Part shown: positions 19,891-30,105 of the stretch, piece after piece
Position numbering within the stretch: position 1 is the first letter of the stretch
Layout of the letters: each line of letters starts with the position of its first letter
Source: Dichotomicrobium sp964540795
GTDB taxonomy: Bacteria; Pseudomonadota; Alphaproteobacteria; Rhizobiales; Rhodomicrobiaceae
NCBI GenBank assembly: GCA_964540795.1
Contig: CAZINX010000001.1
Coordinates: 310,001 to 374,000, forward strand
Direction of reading: 5' to 3'
DNA length: 64,000 bases
Notes under the pieces: model-generated
Database searches by the model: none
What the model was told of the DNA's origin: nothing
Seen by the model: the letters and a program-made list of their open reading frames with translations, nothing else
Program-made: the position numbers and the translations under genes

Positions 19891-20204
19891 TGCGCAAGTT
19901 TCGCAAGGGCGACCGTGTGATTGTCCTGATCGGACGCGACAAGGGCAAGCGCGGCGAAATTCTGAAGATGATCCCGAAGGAGAACCGGGCCATCGTCCAG
20001 GGCGTCAACCAGGTGAAGCGCCACCAGCGCCAGACCGCGCAGCAGGAAGGCGGCATCGTGGTGAAGGAAGCGCCGGTGGACGTGTCAAATCTGGCGATCG
20101 AGGACCCCAAGGATGGCGCGCCGAGCCGGGTGGGCTTCCGCATTCTCGATGACGGCCGCAAGGTGCGCTTCGCCAAGCGATCGGGAGAGATTATCGATGA
20201 CTGA
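19890..20204 (+). CDS. rplX: 50S ribosomal protein L24
   Basis: This 104-residue protein is L24, an assembly initiator with a KOW motif (FRKGDRVIVLIGRDKGKRGE). It also contains NRAIVQGVNQVKRHQRQTAQQ and GFRILDDGRKVRFAKRSG. The start is the ATG in TAATG at the end of rplN. The same frame is open further upstream, but that part only shadows rplN. It overlaps rplE by 8 bases. Confidence 0.96.
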   Translation: MRKFRKGDRVIVLIGRDKGKRGEILKMIPKENRAIVQGVNQVKRHQRQTAQQEGGIVVKEAPVDVSNLAIEDPKDGAPSRVGFRILDDGRKVRFAKRSGEIIDD

Positions 20205-20763
20205 GGTCGCAGAAGCCAGCTACAAGCCGCGGCTGAAGGGTCAGTATGACGATGCCATTCGCCAGGCGATGATCGACGAGTTCCAGTACGCGAACGTCAT
20301 GCAGGTTCCGCGGCTGGAGAAGATCGTCATCAACATGGGCGTCGGGGACGCCGTCAATGATCGCAAGAAGGTCGAGATGGCCGCGCGCGATCTCACGCTG
20401 ATCGCCGGGCAAAAGCCGGTCTACACCCGCGCGCGCAAGTCGATCGCCGGCTTCAAGCTGCGCGAGGGCATGCCGATCGGCGTGAAGGTGACGCTGCGCC
20501 GGCGGCGCATGTACGAGTTCCTTGACCGGCTCGTCACCATCGCTCTGCCGCGCCAGAAGGACTTTCGGGGCTTGAGCCCAAAAAGTTTCGACGGCCGCGG
20601 CAACTATTCGATGGGCCTGAAGGAGCATATCGTCTTCCCGGAGATCGACTATGACAAGGTCGAGCAGATCTTAGGGATGGACATCATCATTTGCACGACC
20701 GCCCAGAACGATGACGAGGCGCGGTCGCTGCTGAAAAAGTTCAACTTGCCGTTTCGGGGCTGA
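20197..20763 (+). CDS. rplE: 50S ribosomal protein L5
   Basis: This 188-residue protein is L5, which binds 5S rRNA and P-site tRNA. It contains YANVMQVPRLEKIVINMGVG, GQKPVYTRARKSIAGFKLREG and RGNYSMGLKEHIVFPEIDYD. The start at 20197 (MTEVAEASYKPRLK) overlaps the end of rplX and has GGGAGAG upstream; longer upstream starts give no family similarity. Confidence 0.97.
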   Translation: MTEVAEASYKPRLKGQYDDAIRQAMIDEFQYANVMQVPRLEKIVINMGVGDAVNDRKKVEMAARDLTLIAGQKPVYTRARKSIAGFKLREGMPIGVKVTLRRRRMYEFLDRLVTIALPRQKDFRGLSPKSFDGRGNYSMGLKEHIVFPEIDYDKVEQILGMDIIICTTAQNDDEARSLLKKFNLPFRG

Positions 20764-20801
20764 GCCGCACGCGCGCGAAGCCCGGACAAGAGGAGGAGCC
20801 G

Positions 20802-21107
20802 ATGGCCAAGAAGGCAATGGTCGAGCGCAACAAGAAGCGCCGCCGGATGGCCGAAAAATACGCGGACAAGCGCGCCGAACTGAAGGCGATGGCCGAGGAC
20901 ACCAGCCGGCCGCCGGAGGAGCGCTTCCAGGCGCGGCTGAAGCTGGCCAAGCTGCCGCGCAACGCGTCGAAGGTGCGCATCCGCAATCGTTGCGAGCTTA
21001 CGGGCCGGCCGCGCGCCTATTACCGCAAGCTGCGTCTGTCGCGCGTGATGCTGCGTGAATTGGCGTCCCAGGGGCAGATCCCGGGCATGACCAAGTCGAG
21101 CTGGTAA
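20802..21107 (+). CDS. rpsN: 30S ribosomal protein S14
   Basis: This 101-residue protein is the long, cysteine-poor form of S14 that lacks the zinc ribbon of the short form. It shows AKKAMVERNKKRRRMAEKYA, SKVRIRNRCELTGRPRAYYRK and LRELASQGQIPGMTKSSW. An AGGAGGAG site lies before the start. Confidence 0.97.
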   Translation: MAKKAMVERNKKRRRMAEKYADKRAELKAMAEDTSRPPEERFQARLKLAKLPRNASKVRIRNRCELTGRPRAYYRKLRLSRVMLRELASQGQIPGMTKSSW

Positions 21108-21121
21108 AGGATGGAACGGCG

Positions 21122-21520
21122 ATGGCGATGAACGACCCGCTTGGCGACATGCTGACACGCATCCGCAACGCGCAGATGCGCAACCGGACCAAGGTTTCGA
21201 CCCCGGCATCAAAACTTCGCGAGCGCGTGCTGGAAGTGCTGGCCGAAGAAGGCTATATCCGCGGTTTCGCGCGGGTGGATTTCGGCGGCGGCAAGTCGGA
21301 GATCGAGATCGAGCTGAAATACTTCGACGGCCAGCCGGTGATCCGCGAGATCAAGCGCGTGTCGAAGCCGGGCCGGCGGGTCTATTCCTCGGTGAAGGAT
21401 TTGCCGACGGTGCGCAACGGGCTTGGCGTGTCGATCCTCTCGACGCCGAAGGGCGTTATGTCCGACAGCCGCGCGCGCCAGGAGAATGTCGGCGGCGAGG
21501 TGCTATGCAATATCTTCTAG
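21122..21520 (+). CDS. rpsH: 30S ribosomal protein S8
   Basis: This 132-residue protein is S8, a primary 16S rRNA binder and in other bacteria the translational repressor of the spc operon. It carries NDPLGDMLTRIRNAQMR, VLAEEGYIRGF, RVSKPGRRVYSS and LSTPKGVMSDSRARQENVGGE. The ATG at 21122 has AAGGA 10 bases upstream; a second ATG two codons later is also possible. Confidence 0.97.
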   Translation: MAMNDPLGDMLTRIRNAQMRNRTKVSTPASKLRERVLEVLAEEGYIRGFARVDFGGGKSEIEIELKYFDGQPVIREIKRVSKPGRRVYSSVKDLPTVRNGLGVSILSTPKGVMSDSRARQENVGGEVLCNIF

Positions 21521-21562
21521 GGCGCGCGGCCGGGCGGCGCGGAGAATAAGGGAGCGGGACAG

Positions 21563-22096
21563 ATGTCACGCATTGGCAAACGGCCGATTCCGGTGCCGGA
21601 TAAGGTCACGGCGACGATTGACGGTCAGCACGTTTCGGTGAAAGGGCCGAAGGGCGAACTGGCGACGACGCTGGTGGACGACGTGCTGGTCAAGCTCGAA
21701 GACGGCCAGATCGAGGTGCAGCCGCGCAACGAAAGCAAGCGCGCGCGCTCGATGTGGGGGATGTCCCGCACCATCGTGAACAACCTCGTCACCGGGGTGA
21801 CCGAGGGCTTCACGCGCAAGCTGGAGATCAACGGCGTCGGCTACCGCGCGCAGATGACCGGCAAGAGCATCCAGCTGCAGCTGGGCCTCAGCCACGACGT
21901 CATCCGCGAGGTGCCGGAAGGTCTGGACGTCAAGTGCCCGAAGCCGACGGAGATCGAAATCTCGGGCATCGAAAAGCAGCGCGTCGGCCAGTTCGCCGCG
22001 GAGTTGCGCGGCCTGCGTCCGCCGGAGCCTTACAAGGGCAAGGGCGTGAAGTACGCGGAGGAGCGCATCATCCGCAAGGAAGGCAAGAAGAAATAA
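21563..22096 (+). CDS. rplF: 50S ribosomal protein L6
   Basis: This 177-residue protein is L6, near the GTPase-associated centre. It begins MSRIGKRPIPVPDKV and shows KGPKGELATTL, NLVTGVTEGFTRKLEINGVGY and the signature PEPYKGKGVKYAEERIIRKEG. It has the usual length for the family. Confidence 0.97.
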   Translation: MSRIGKRPIPVPDKVTATIDGQHVSVKGPKGELATTLVDDVLVKLEDGQIEVQPRNESKRARSMWGMSRTIVNNLVTGVTEGFTRKLEINGVGYRAQMTGKSIQLQLGLSHDVIREVPEGLDVKCPKPTEIEISGIEKQRVGQFAAELRGLRPPEPYKGKGVKYAEERIIRKEGKKK

Positions 22097-22111
22097 GGAA
22101 GGGTCGCGGTC

Positions 22112-22474
22112 ATGGCGGGTCCGATGTCCAGGTTCAACCGGCGCAAGATGCGCGTGCGGCGCACGCTGCGCAAGCGCGCCTCGGGGCGTCCGCGCCTTTC
22201 GGTGTTCCGTTCGTCGAAGCATATCTACGCGCAGGTTATCGACGACACGAAGGGCCACACGCTGGCCGCGGCTTCGAGCCTCGATCCGGCGCTGCGTGGG
22301 CAGTCTGAGAAGGGCAGCACGGTTGAGGCCGCCGCCGCTGTCGGCAAACTGCTCGCCGAGCGCGCGAAGGAGGCCGGCGTGGTGGATGTCTTCTTCGACC
22401 GCAGCGGCTATCTGTTTCACGGGCGCGTCAAGGCACTGGCCGATGCGGCGCGCGAAGGCGGCCTGAATTTCTAG
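22112..22474 (+). CDS. rplR: 50S ribosomal protein L18
   Basis: This 120-residue protein is L18, which carries 5S rRNA into the large subunit. It contains RRTLRKRASGRPRLSVFRS, KHIYAQVIDDTKGHTLAAAS and FFDRSGYLFHGRVKALADAAR. It begins 15 bases after rplF with a GGAAGGG site upstream. Confidence 0.97.
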   Translation: MAGPMSRFNRRKMRVRRTLRKRASGRPRLSVFRSSKHIYAQVIDDTKGHTLAAASSLDPALRGQSEKGSTVEAAAAVGKLLAERAKEAGVVDVFFDRSGYLFHGRVKALADAAREGGLNF

Positions 22475-22525
22475 GGATTGACCAGGCTCCACTGAGCCGG
22501 AGAGCACGAAAAAGGGGTTTGACCG

Positions 22526-23089
22526 TTGGCACGAGGACCGCGCGAACGCGAAGAACGCGACAGTGAATTTGTCGACAAGCTCGTCGCCATCAACCGTGTG
22601 GCGAAGGTGGTGAAGGGCGGCCGGCGGTTCGGCTTTGCCGCGCTCGTCGTGGTGGGCGATCAGAAGGGCCGGGTCGGCTTCGGACACGGCAAGGCCAAGG
22701 AGGTGCCCGAGGCGATCCGCAAGGCGACCGAGTCGGCCAAGCGCGGGCTGATCAAGGTGCCGCTGCGCGAAGGCCGCACGCTTCATCACGATGTCGCCGG
22801 ACGTCACGGCGCTGGCCGGGTGCTGCTGCGCGCCGCGCCGCCGGGCACGGGCATCATCGCCGGCGGTCCGATGCGCGCGGTGTTCGAGACGCTGGGCATT
22901 CAGGACGTCGTGGCCAAGTCGCTGGGCACGTCGAACCCTTACAACATGATCCTGGCGACCTTCGACGCGCTGCAGCAGGAGAACAGCCCGCGCATGGTCG
23001 CGGCGCGCCGCGGCAAGAAGGTCAGCGAGATCGTCGCGCGCCGGCGCGATGCCTCGGGCGAGAAGGCTATTGCCGCCGGCGAGGCGTGA
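22526..23089 (+). CDS. rpsE: 30S ribosomal protein S5
   Basis: This 187-residue protein is S5, important for decoding accuracy. It contains EREERDSEFVDKLVAINRVAK (as two blocks), FGFAALVVVGDQKGRVGFGHG and the C-domain SLGTSNPYNMILATFDAL. The initiation codon is TTG at 22526: AAGGGG lies 8 bases upstream, there is no ATG or GTG in a suitable place, and the protein aligns from this residue. Confidence 0.96.
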   Translation: MARGPREREERDSEFVDKLVAINRVAKVVKGGRRFGFAALVVVGDQKGRVGFGHGKAKEVPEAIRKATESAKRGLIKVPLREGRTLHHDVAGRHGAGRVLLRAAPPGTGIIAGGPMRAVFETLGIQDVVAKSLGTSNPYNMILATFDALQQENSPRMVAARRGKKVSEIVARRRDASGEKAIAAGEA

Positions 23090-23120
23090 GCCGGGCGCGA
23101 AGTGAGATCGGAGAGAACCG

Positions 23121-23339
23121 ATGGCGGAAAAGAAGACCAACAAGGACAAGGGCGCGACCGGAACGGTCACGGTTGAGCAGATCCGCAGCGCCAACCGCAA
23201 GCCGAAGGTGCAGCGCGAGACGCTCATCGGCCTCGGCCTCAACAAGATGCATCGTCGCCGGACGCTGAAGGACACGCCGCAGGTGCGCGGCATGATCGCC
23301 AAGATCCCGCATCTCGTGCGCGTGGTGGACGAAAGCTGA
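23121..23339 (+). CDS. rpmD: 50S ribosomal protein L30
   Basis: This 72-residue protein is L30. The core shows VTVEQIRSANRKPKVQRETL and LGLNKMHRRRTLKDTPQVRGMI (in parts), ending HLVRVVDES. The N-terminal 12 residues are a Lys-rich extension common in alphaproteobacteria. Confidence 0.95.
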   Translation: MAEKKTNKDKGATGTVTVEQIRSANRKPKVQRETLIGLGLNKMHRRRTLKDTPQVRGMIAKIPHLVRVVDES

Positions 23340-23369
23340 GGCGTACGCCTCGGAAAGGGTGTTTAAGCT

Positions 23370-23855
23370 ATGCGGCTCAACGAACTGAGAGACAAGCCAG
23401 GCGCGGTGAAGAAGCGGGTGCGCGTCGGACGCGGCATCGGCTCGGGCAAGGGCAAGACCGCCGGCCGCGGCGTGAAGGGCCAGAAGTCCCGCACGGGCGT
23501 GGCCATCAACGGCTTCGAGGGCGGCCAGAACCCCATTCACATGCGCCTGCCCAAGCGCGGCTTCAACAAACCCTTCCGGCTGAGTTATGCTGAGGTTAAT
23601 CTTGGCCGCGTGCAGGAGGCGATCGACGCTGGCAAGCTGGACGCGAGCGCGACCGTTGATGCTGAGGCTCTGAAGAAAGCGGGTGTCGTGACCCATGTGC
23701 GGGACGGCGTGCGTTTGCTGGGCGACGGCGCGCTGAAGGCAAAGGTGAATTTCGAGGTCGCGGGCGCTTCCGCGCCAGCCGTCAAGGCGGTGGAGGCTGC
23801 GGGCGGTTCCGTCACCGTGACCGGCAAGCAGAAACAGGCGGAAGAGACCTCGTAA
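23370..23855 (+). CDS. rplO: 50S ribosomal protein L15
   Basis: This 161-residue protein is L15, a late assembly protein. It begins MRLNELRDKPGAVKKRVRVG and has the Gly-rich block GIGSGKGKTAGRGVKGQKSR and GFEGGQNPIHMRLPKRGF. The C-terminal domain ends in an Ala/Val-rich region and a short Gln/Lys tail. secY follows after 75 bases. Confidence 0.96.
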   Translation: MRLNELRDKPGAVKKRVRVGRGIGSGKGKTAGRGVKGQKSRTGVAINGFEGGQNPIHMRLPKRGFNKPFRLSYAEVNLGRVQEAIDAGKLDASATVDAEALKKAGVVTHVRDGVRLLGDGALKAKVNFEVAGASAPAVKAVEAAGGSVTVTGKQKQAEETS

Positions 23856-23930
23856 GCCAGCCTGCGCGGCGCGAGGGCAAATCCGGGGCGGGCCGCAGGC
23901 GCGGCGCGTCGGCCATTGGAGCGAGTCGAC

Positions 23931-25268
23931 ATGGTATCAGCGGCCGAGCAACTGGCCTCCAACATCAACTTCGCCGCCTTCGCCAAGGCGACCGAGCTGA
24001 AAAAGCGTATCTGGTTCACGTTGGGCGCCCTGCTGATCTACCGGCTCGGCACCTATGTCCCGCTGCCGGGTATCAACCCGGACGCGCTGGCGCAGTTCAT
24101 CGATCAGAACGCCTCGGGCATCCTGGGCATGTTCAACATGTTCGCCGGCGGCGCGGTGGGCCGCATGGCGATCTTCGCGTTGAACGTCATGCCCTACATC
24201 TCCGCGGCCATTATCATGCAGTTGCTCACGGCGGTGTCGCCGCATCTGGAGCAGCTGAAAAAGGAAGGCGAGCAGGGCCGCAAACAGATCAACCAGTATA
24301 CGCGCTACGGCACGGTCGTGCTGGCCACGCTGCAGGGCTATGGCATTGCCGTGGGTCTGGAAGGCGCGGGCAATATCGTGAACGATCCCGGCTTCTTCTT
24401 CCGCGCAACGACCGTCATCACCCTGGTCGGCGGCACGATGTTCCTCATGTGGCTGGGCGAACAGATCACCGCGCGCGGCGTGGGCAATGGCATCTCGCTC
24501 ATCATCTTCGCGGGCATCGTCGCCGAATTGCCAAGCGCCTTGGCGGGCACGCTCGAACTCGGGCGGCAAGGCGCGCTGTCGACCTTCGTGATCGTCGGCC
24601 TGTTCGTCATGGCGATCGCGACCATCGCGTTCATCGTGTTCATGGAGCGCGCACAGCGCCGGTTGCTGATCCAGTACCCCAAGCGCCAGGTCGGCAACCG
24701 CATGTTTCAGGGGGAAAGCTCGCATCTGCCGCTGAAGCTGAACACAGCCGGCGTGATCCCGCCGATCTTCGCGTCTTCGCTGCTGCTGCTGCCGATCACC
24801 GTGGCAAACTTCTCGTCTGGCCAGGGACCGGACTGGCTCAACGAGATCACTGCGCTGCTCGGGCGCGGCCAGCCGCTCTATCTGCTGCTGTACATCGGCG
24901 GCATCGTGTTTTTCGCCTTCTTCTACACCGCGCTGGTGTTCAACCCGCAGGAGACGGCGGACAACCTGAAAAAATACGGCGGCTTCATCCCCGGCATCCG
25001 GCCGGGCGAGCGCACGGCGGAATACATCGACTACGTGCTCACGCGGATCACCGTGGTCGGCGCGGGCTATCTGGCGCTGGTGTGCCTGCTGCCCGAACTG
25101 CTGATCTCCGAACTTGCTGTGCCATTCTATTTCGGCGGCACATCTCTGCTGATTGTGGTCAGCGTGACCATGGACACTGTGGCGCAGGTGCAAAGCCACC
25201 TGCTGGCGCACCAGTATGAAGGGCTCATCAAGAAGTCCAAGCTGAGGGGAGCGAAGCGAACGCGATGA
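23931..25268 (+). CDS. secY: Preprotein translocase channel subunit SecY
   Basis: This 445-residue polytopic inner-membrane protein is the central channel of the Sec translocon. It begins MVSAAEQLASNINFAAFAKA and shows the ten expected hydrophobic segments, the plug region after YVPLPGINPDAL, the cytosolic loop with ERAQRRLLIQYPKRQVGNRM, and the C-terminal block ending AKRTR. A TTG start 15 bases upstream is possible, but GGAG 9 bases before the ATG at 23931 supports this choice. It overlaps adk by 4 bases. No rpmJ gene follows, unlike in enterobacteria. Confidence 0.97.
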   Translation: MVSAAEQLASNINFAAFAKATELKKRIWFTLGALLIYRLGTYVPLPGINPDALAQFIDQNASGILGMFNMFAGGAVGRMAIFALNVMPYISAAIIMQLLTAVSPHLEQLKKEGEQGRKQINQYTRYGTVVLATLQGYGIAVGLEGAGNIVNDPGFFFRATTVITLVGGTMFLMWLGEQITARGVGNGISLIIFAGIVAELPSALAGTLELGRQGALSTFVIVGLFVMAIATIAFIVFMERAQRRLLIQYPKRQVGNRMFQGESSHLPLKLNTAGVIPPIFASSLLLLPITVANFSSGQGPDWLNEITALLGRGQPLYLLLYIGGIVFFAFFYTALVFNPQETADNLKKYGGFIPGIRPGERTAEYIDYVLTRITVVGAGYLALVCLLPELLISELAVPFYFGGTSLLIVVSVTMDTVAQVQSHLLAHQYEGLIKKSKLRGAKRTR

Positions 25269-25906
25269 ACATCATCCTGATCGGACCGCCAGGCTCGGGC
25301 AAAGGCACGCAGGCCAAGATCCTCGAAGAGCGCCACGCCATGAAGCAGCTCTCTTCGGGCGACATGCTGCGCGCGGCGGTGAGCGAGGGCAACGAGATCG
25401 GCAAGAAGGCGAAGTCCTTCATGGAGGCTGGCGAGCTGGTACCGGACGACCTCGTGGTCGAGATCGTCACTGACCAGATCGAGAAGCTGGGCGACAAGGG
25501 CTTCATCCTCGACGGCTTCCCGCGCAACGTCCATCAGGCCGAAGTCCTCGACCGGATGCTGGACAAACGGGGCCGGAACATCGACCGGGTGCTGGTGGTC
25601 GAGGTCAGCGACGACCTGCTGGTCGAGCGCATCGCCGGGCGCTACACCTGTGCGAATTGCGGCGAGGGCTACCACGACAAGTTCAAGCAGCCGGAAACGG
25701 ACGGCGTCTGCGACAAGTGCGGCAGCACGGAGTTCATTCGCCGGCCAGACGACAACCCGGACACGGTGCGGAACCGGCTCGACGTCTATCACGAGCAGAC
25801 CAAGCCGCTGATCGACTACTACAAGAAGCAGGACAAGGTTCGCGTCATTGACGGCGAACAACCCATTGAGGAGGTGACGAAAGCGCTGGAACAGGCGATG
25901 GCTTGA
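25265..25906 (+). CDS. adk: Adenylate kinase, zinc-binding LID type
   Basis: This 213-residue enzyme interconverts ATP, ADP and AMP. The P-loop is GPPGSGKGT (residues 7-15), the AMP-binding block is DGFPRN, and the LID domain carries a four-cysteine site (Cys129, Cys132, Cys149, Cys152), as in zinc-bearing adenylate kinases. The gene overlaps secY by 4 bases (ATGA), so both are translated from one message. The secY-adk order is typical of alphaproteobacteria and many other bacteria. Confidence 0.97.
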   Translation: MNIILIGPPGSGKGTQAKILEERHAMKQLSSGDMLRAAVSEGNEIGKKAKSFMEAGELVPDDLVVEIVTDQIEKLGDKGFILDGFPRNVHQAEVLDRMLDKRGRNIDRVLVVEVSDDLLVERIAGRYTCANCGEGYHDKFKQPETDGVCDKCGSTEFIRRPDDNPDTVRNRLDVYHEQTKPLIDYYKKQDKVRVIDGEQPIEEVTKALEQAMA

Positions 25907-25955
25907 GATCGGCACGCATTTTGCCTAAATCAAGGATCGTCTTCGGCTCCGCGAC

Positions 25956-25985
25956 TTGACGGGGCCTTCGTCTTTCCGGTAGATA
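25956..25985 (+). promoter_or_regulatory. Putative promoter of the alpha operon (rpsM-rpsK-rpoA-rplQ)
   Basis: TTGACG (25956-25961) is followed after 18 bases by TAGATA (25980-25985). It lies in the 234-base adk-rpsM gap, the longest gap within the ribosomal block. The -35 is good and the -10 is weak. Confidence 0.42.
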
Positions 25986-26097
25986 CCTCGCGCGAGGAAT
26001 TGACAGTTGCCGTTGCGCACGAGGCCCTGCGGGGCGCGCGACGCGTCAGGCCCCGACGGGCGGCATTTCGTCTCTGCTCAGAACACACAGGAAGACT

Positions 26098-26117
26098 TCA
26101 GGCCCCTCAGGGCCTGA
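26098..26117 (+). promoter_or_regulatory. Leader hairpin upstream of rpsM
   Basis: A perfect 8-bp stem pairs TCAGGCCC (26098-26105) with GGGCCTGA (26110-26117) around a CTCA loop. It ends 9 bases before the rpsM ribosome site. No U-run follows, so it is not an intrinsic terminator. It could be a leader structure affecting translation, but no family is recognised. Confidence 0.4.
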
Positions 26118-26140
26118 TCCGCGATCAAGGAGAGCGCAAC

Positions 26141-26509
<369 letters not shown>

Positions 26510-26575
26510 ACGGACACCGCCGGCCCGCGGAACGGCCGGCGCATGGATTGGCGTCACGAAAGGCAAGACGAGACA

Positions 26576-26965
26576 ATGGCTAAGGAGCGGGCGCGGGTTC
26601 GCCGCCGGGAAAAGAAGAATATTACCTCTGGCGTCGCGCATGTGAGCGCGACGTTCAACAACACCATGATCACGATTACCGACGCGCAGGGCAATACCGT
26701 GTCCTGGGCCTCGGCTGGCGGCATGGGCTTCAAGGGATCGCGCAAATCGACGCCGTTTGCCGCGCAGATGGCCGCCGAGGACGCGGGCAAGAAGGCGCTT
26801 GAGCACGGCATGAAGACGATCGATGTCGAGGTTCGCGGCCCTGGCTCGGGCCGGGAATCGGCGCTGCGCGCCCTGCAGGCCTGCGGCTTTCAGATTACCT
26901 CGATCCGCGACGTCACGCCGATCCCGCACAACGGCTGCCGCCCGCCGAAGCGCCGCCGGGTCTGA
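26576..26965 (+). CDS. rpsK: 30S ribosomal protein S11
   Basis: This 129-residue protein is S11, lining the mRNA exit channel. It shows ITSGVAHVSATFNNTMITIT, SWASAGGMGFKGSRKSTPFA and the C-terminal ITSIRDVTPIPHNGCRPPKR. The start MAKERARVRRREKK is chosen by alignment; an upstream ATG at 26543 adds 11 unrelated residues. rpsD does not follow, as is usual in alphaproteobacteria. Confidence 0.97.
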   Translation: MAKERARVRRREKKNITSGVAHVSATFNNTMITITDAQGNTVSWASAGGMGFKGSRKSTPFAAQMAAEDAGKKALEHGMKTIDVEVRGPGSGRESALRALQACGFQITSIRDVTPIPHNGCRPPKRRRV

Positions 26966-27051
26966 GACCGTTCGAAACCGACGCGGCGCGCCATGATCGC
27001 GCCGCCGCAACGCTCACCGCTTGCGCCCCAACGAACAGGAGCGTTCACGAA

Positions 27052-28074
27052 ATGCAAGTCGTTCAGAAAAACTGGCAGGACCTGATCAAGCCGAAAAAGC
27101 TCGAAGTCAAGCTCGGGCGCGACTCCCGGCGGGTCGGCACCATCGTCGCCGAGCCGCTTGAGCGCGGTTTCGGCCTGACGCTGGGCAATGCGCTGCGCCG
27201 GGTGCTGCTGTCCTCGCTGCAGGGCGCGGCCATCACCAGCGTGCATATCGACGGCGTGTTGCACGAGTTCTCCTCGATCCCCGGCGTGCGCGAAGACGTC
27301 ACGGATGTCGTTCTGAACATCAAGGAGATCGCGCTGCGCGTTCATTCCGAGGGCGCCAAGCGCATGGTGCTGCGCAAGGAAGGTCCGGGCGTGGCCACGG
27401 CCGGGGACATCGAGACCGGCGCGGATGTCGACATCCTCAACCCCGATCAGGTGCTCTGCACGCTGGACGAGGGCGCCTCGATCCGCATGGAATTCACCGC
27501 CGCTCTCGGCAAGGGCTACGAGCCGGCCGAGCGCAACCGCCCGGAAGATGCGCCGATCGGCCTGATCCCGGTCGACAGCCTCTACAGCCCGGTCAAGAAG
27601 GTCTCCTACAAGGTCGAGAACACCCGCGAGGGTCAGATCCTCAACTACGACAAACTGACCATGGAGATCGAGACCGACGGTTCGGTCGCGCCGGATGACG
27701 CTGTGGCCTATGCGGCGCGCATCCTGCAGGATCAGCTCAACGTGTTCGTCAACTTCGCCGAGCCGGAGCGCCCGACCTCCGAGGAGGCCGTACCCGAGCT
27801 GGAGTTCAACCCGGCGCTCCTGAAGAAGGTCGACGAACTGGAGCTGTCCGTGCGCTCGGCCAACTGCCTCAAGAACGACAATATCGTTTATATCGGCGAC
27901 CTGATCCAGAAGAGCGAGGCGGAGATGCTGCGCACGCCGAACTTCGGCCGTAAGTCGCTCAACGAGATCAAGGAAGTGCTCGCCTCGATGGGGCTTCATC
28001 TCGGTATGGACGTGCCGAACTGGCCGCCGGAGAACATCGAGGATCTGGCGAAGCGCTACGAGGATCAGTACTGA
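27052..28074 (+). CDS. rpoA: RNA polymerase alpha subunit
   Basis: This 340-residue protein is the alpha subunit, the scaffold for polymerase assembly and target of many activators. The N-terminal domain has EPLERGFGLTLGNALRRVLL and SSIPGVREDVTDVVLNIK. The C-terminal domain has LELSVRSANCLKNDNIVYIG and NFGRKSLNEIKEVLASMGL, the DNA- and activator-binding surface. It sits between rpsK and rplQ in classic order. Confidence 0.98.
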   Translation: MQVVQKNWQDLIKPKKLEVKLGRDSRRVGTIVAEPLERGFGLTLGNALRRVLLSSLQGAAITSVHIDGVLHEFSSIPGVREDVTDVVLNIKEIALRVHSEGAKRMVLRKEGPGVATAGDIETGADVDILNPDQVLCTLDEGASIRMEFTAALGKGYEPAERNRPEDAPIGLIPVDSLYSPVKKVSYKVENTREGQILNYDKLTMEIETDGSVAPDDAVAYAARILQDQLNVFVNFAEPERPTSEEAVPELEFNPALLKKVDELELSVRSANCLKNDNIVYIGDLIQKSEAEMLRTPNFGRKSLNEIKEVLASMGLHLGMDVPNWPPENIEDLAKRYEDQY

Positions 28075-28118
28075 CGGCATCATGCCGAGGCATGGCTGCC
28101 CAGTGAGGGAGAGACGAG

Positions 28119-28553
28119 ATGCGCCACGGTAATTCCGGCCGCAAGCTGAACCGCACCGCGAGCCACCGCCGCGCGATGTTCCGCAACATGGCCGATGCGC
28201 TCATCAAGCATGAGCAGATCGTCACGACGCTGCCGAAGGCGAAGGAGTTGCGCCCGGTGGTCGACAAGCTCATTACGCTGGGCAAGCGCGGCGATCTTCA
28301 TGCCCGCCGTCTCGCCGCATCGCGGATGAACGACGAGGCAATGGTCAAGAAGCTGTTCGATGTGCTGGGGCCACGCTATGCCGAGCGCAACGGCGGCTAC
28401 ACGCGCGTGCTCAAGGCCGGTTTCCGGCACGGCGACAACGCCCCGATGGCCGTGATCGAGCTGGTCGACCGCGACCCGGAAGCCCGGGGCCAGGACTCCG
28501 GCCCGACGCAGGAGCAGGCTGCCGAAGCCCCGGCGGAGCAGGCTCTGGCGTAG
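28119..28553 (+). CDS. rplQ: 50S ribosomal protein L17
   Basis: This 144-residue protein is L17, at the tunnel exit. It begins MRHGNSGRKLNRTASHRRAM and shows LIKHEQIVTTLPKAKELRPV and GGYTRVLKAGFRHGDNAPMA. The C-terminal 25 residues are a Glu/Ala/Gln tail common in alphaproteobacteria. It closes the ribosomal block and is followed 40 bases later by a serine protease gene. Confidence 0.97.
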   Translation: MRHGNSGRKLNRTASHRRAMFRNMADALIKHEQIVTTLPKAKELRPVVDKLITLGKRGDLHARRLAASRMNDEAMVKKLFDVLGPRYAERNGGYTRVLKAGFRHGDNAPMAVIELVDRDPEARGQDSGPTQEQAAEAPAEQALA

Positions 28554-28593
28554 GTCGAGGCTGCGCGGCGCGCGCACCAGGGAGAGCAGGGGG

Positions 28594-30072
<1,479 letters not shown>

Positions 30073-30105
30073 CGCGCCCGAGACCGCAAAAAAAAGGAGA
30101 CCCGC

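Noticed and set aside
25907..26140. rpmJ between adk and rpsM
   Set aside because: No short Cys-containing L36-like frame was found in this gap.
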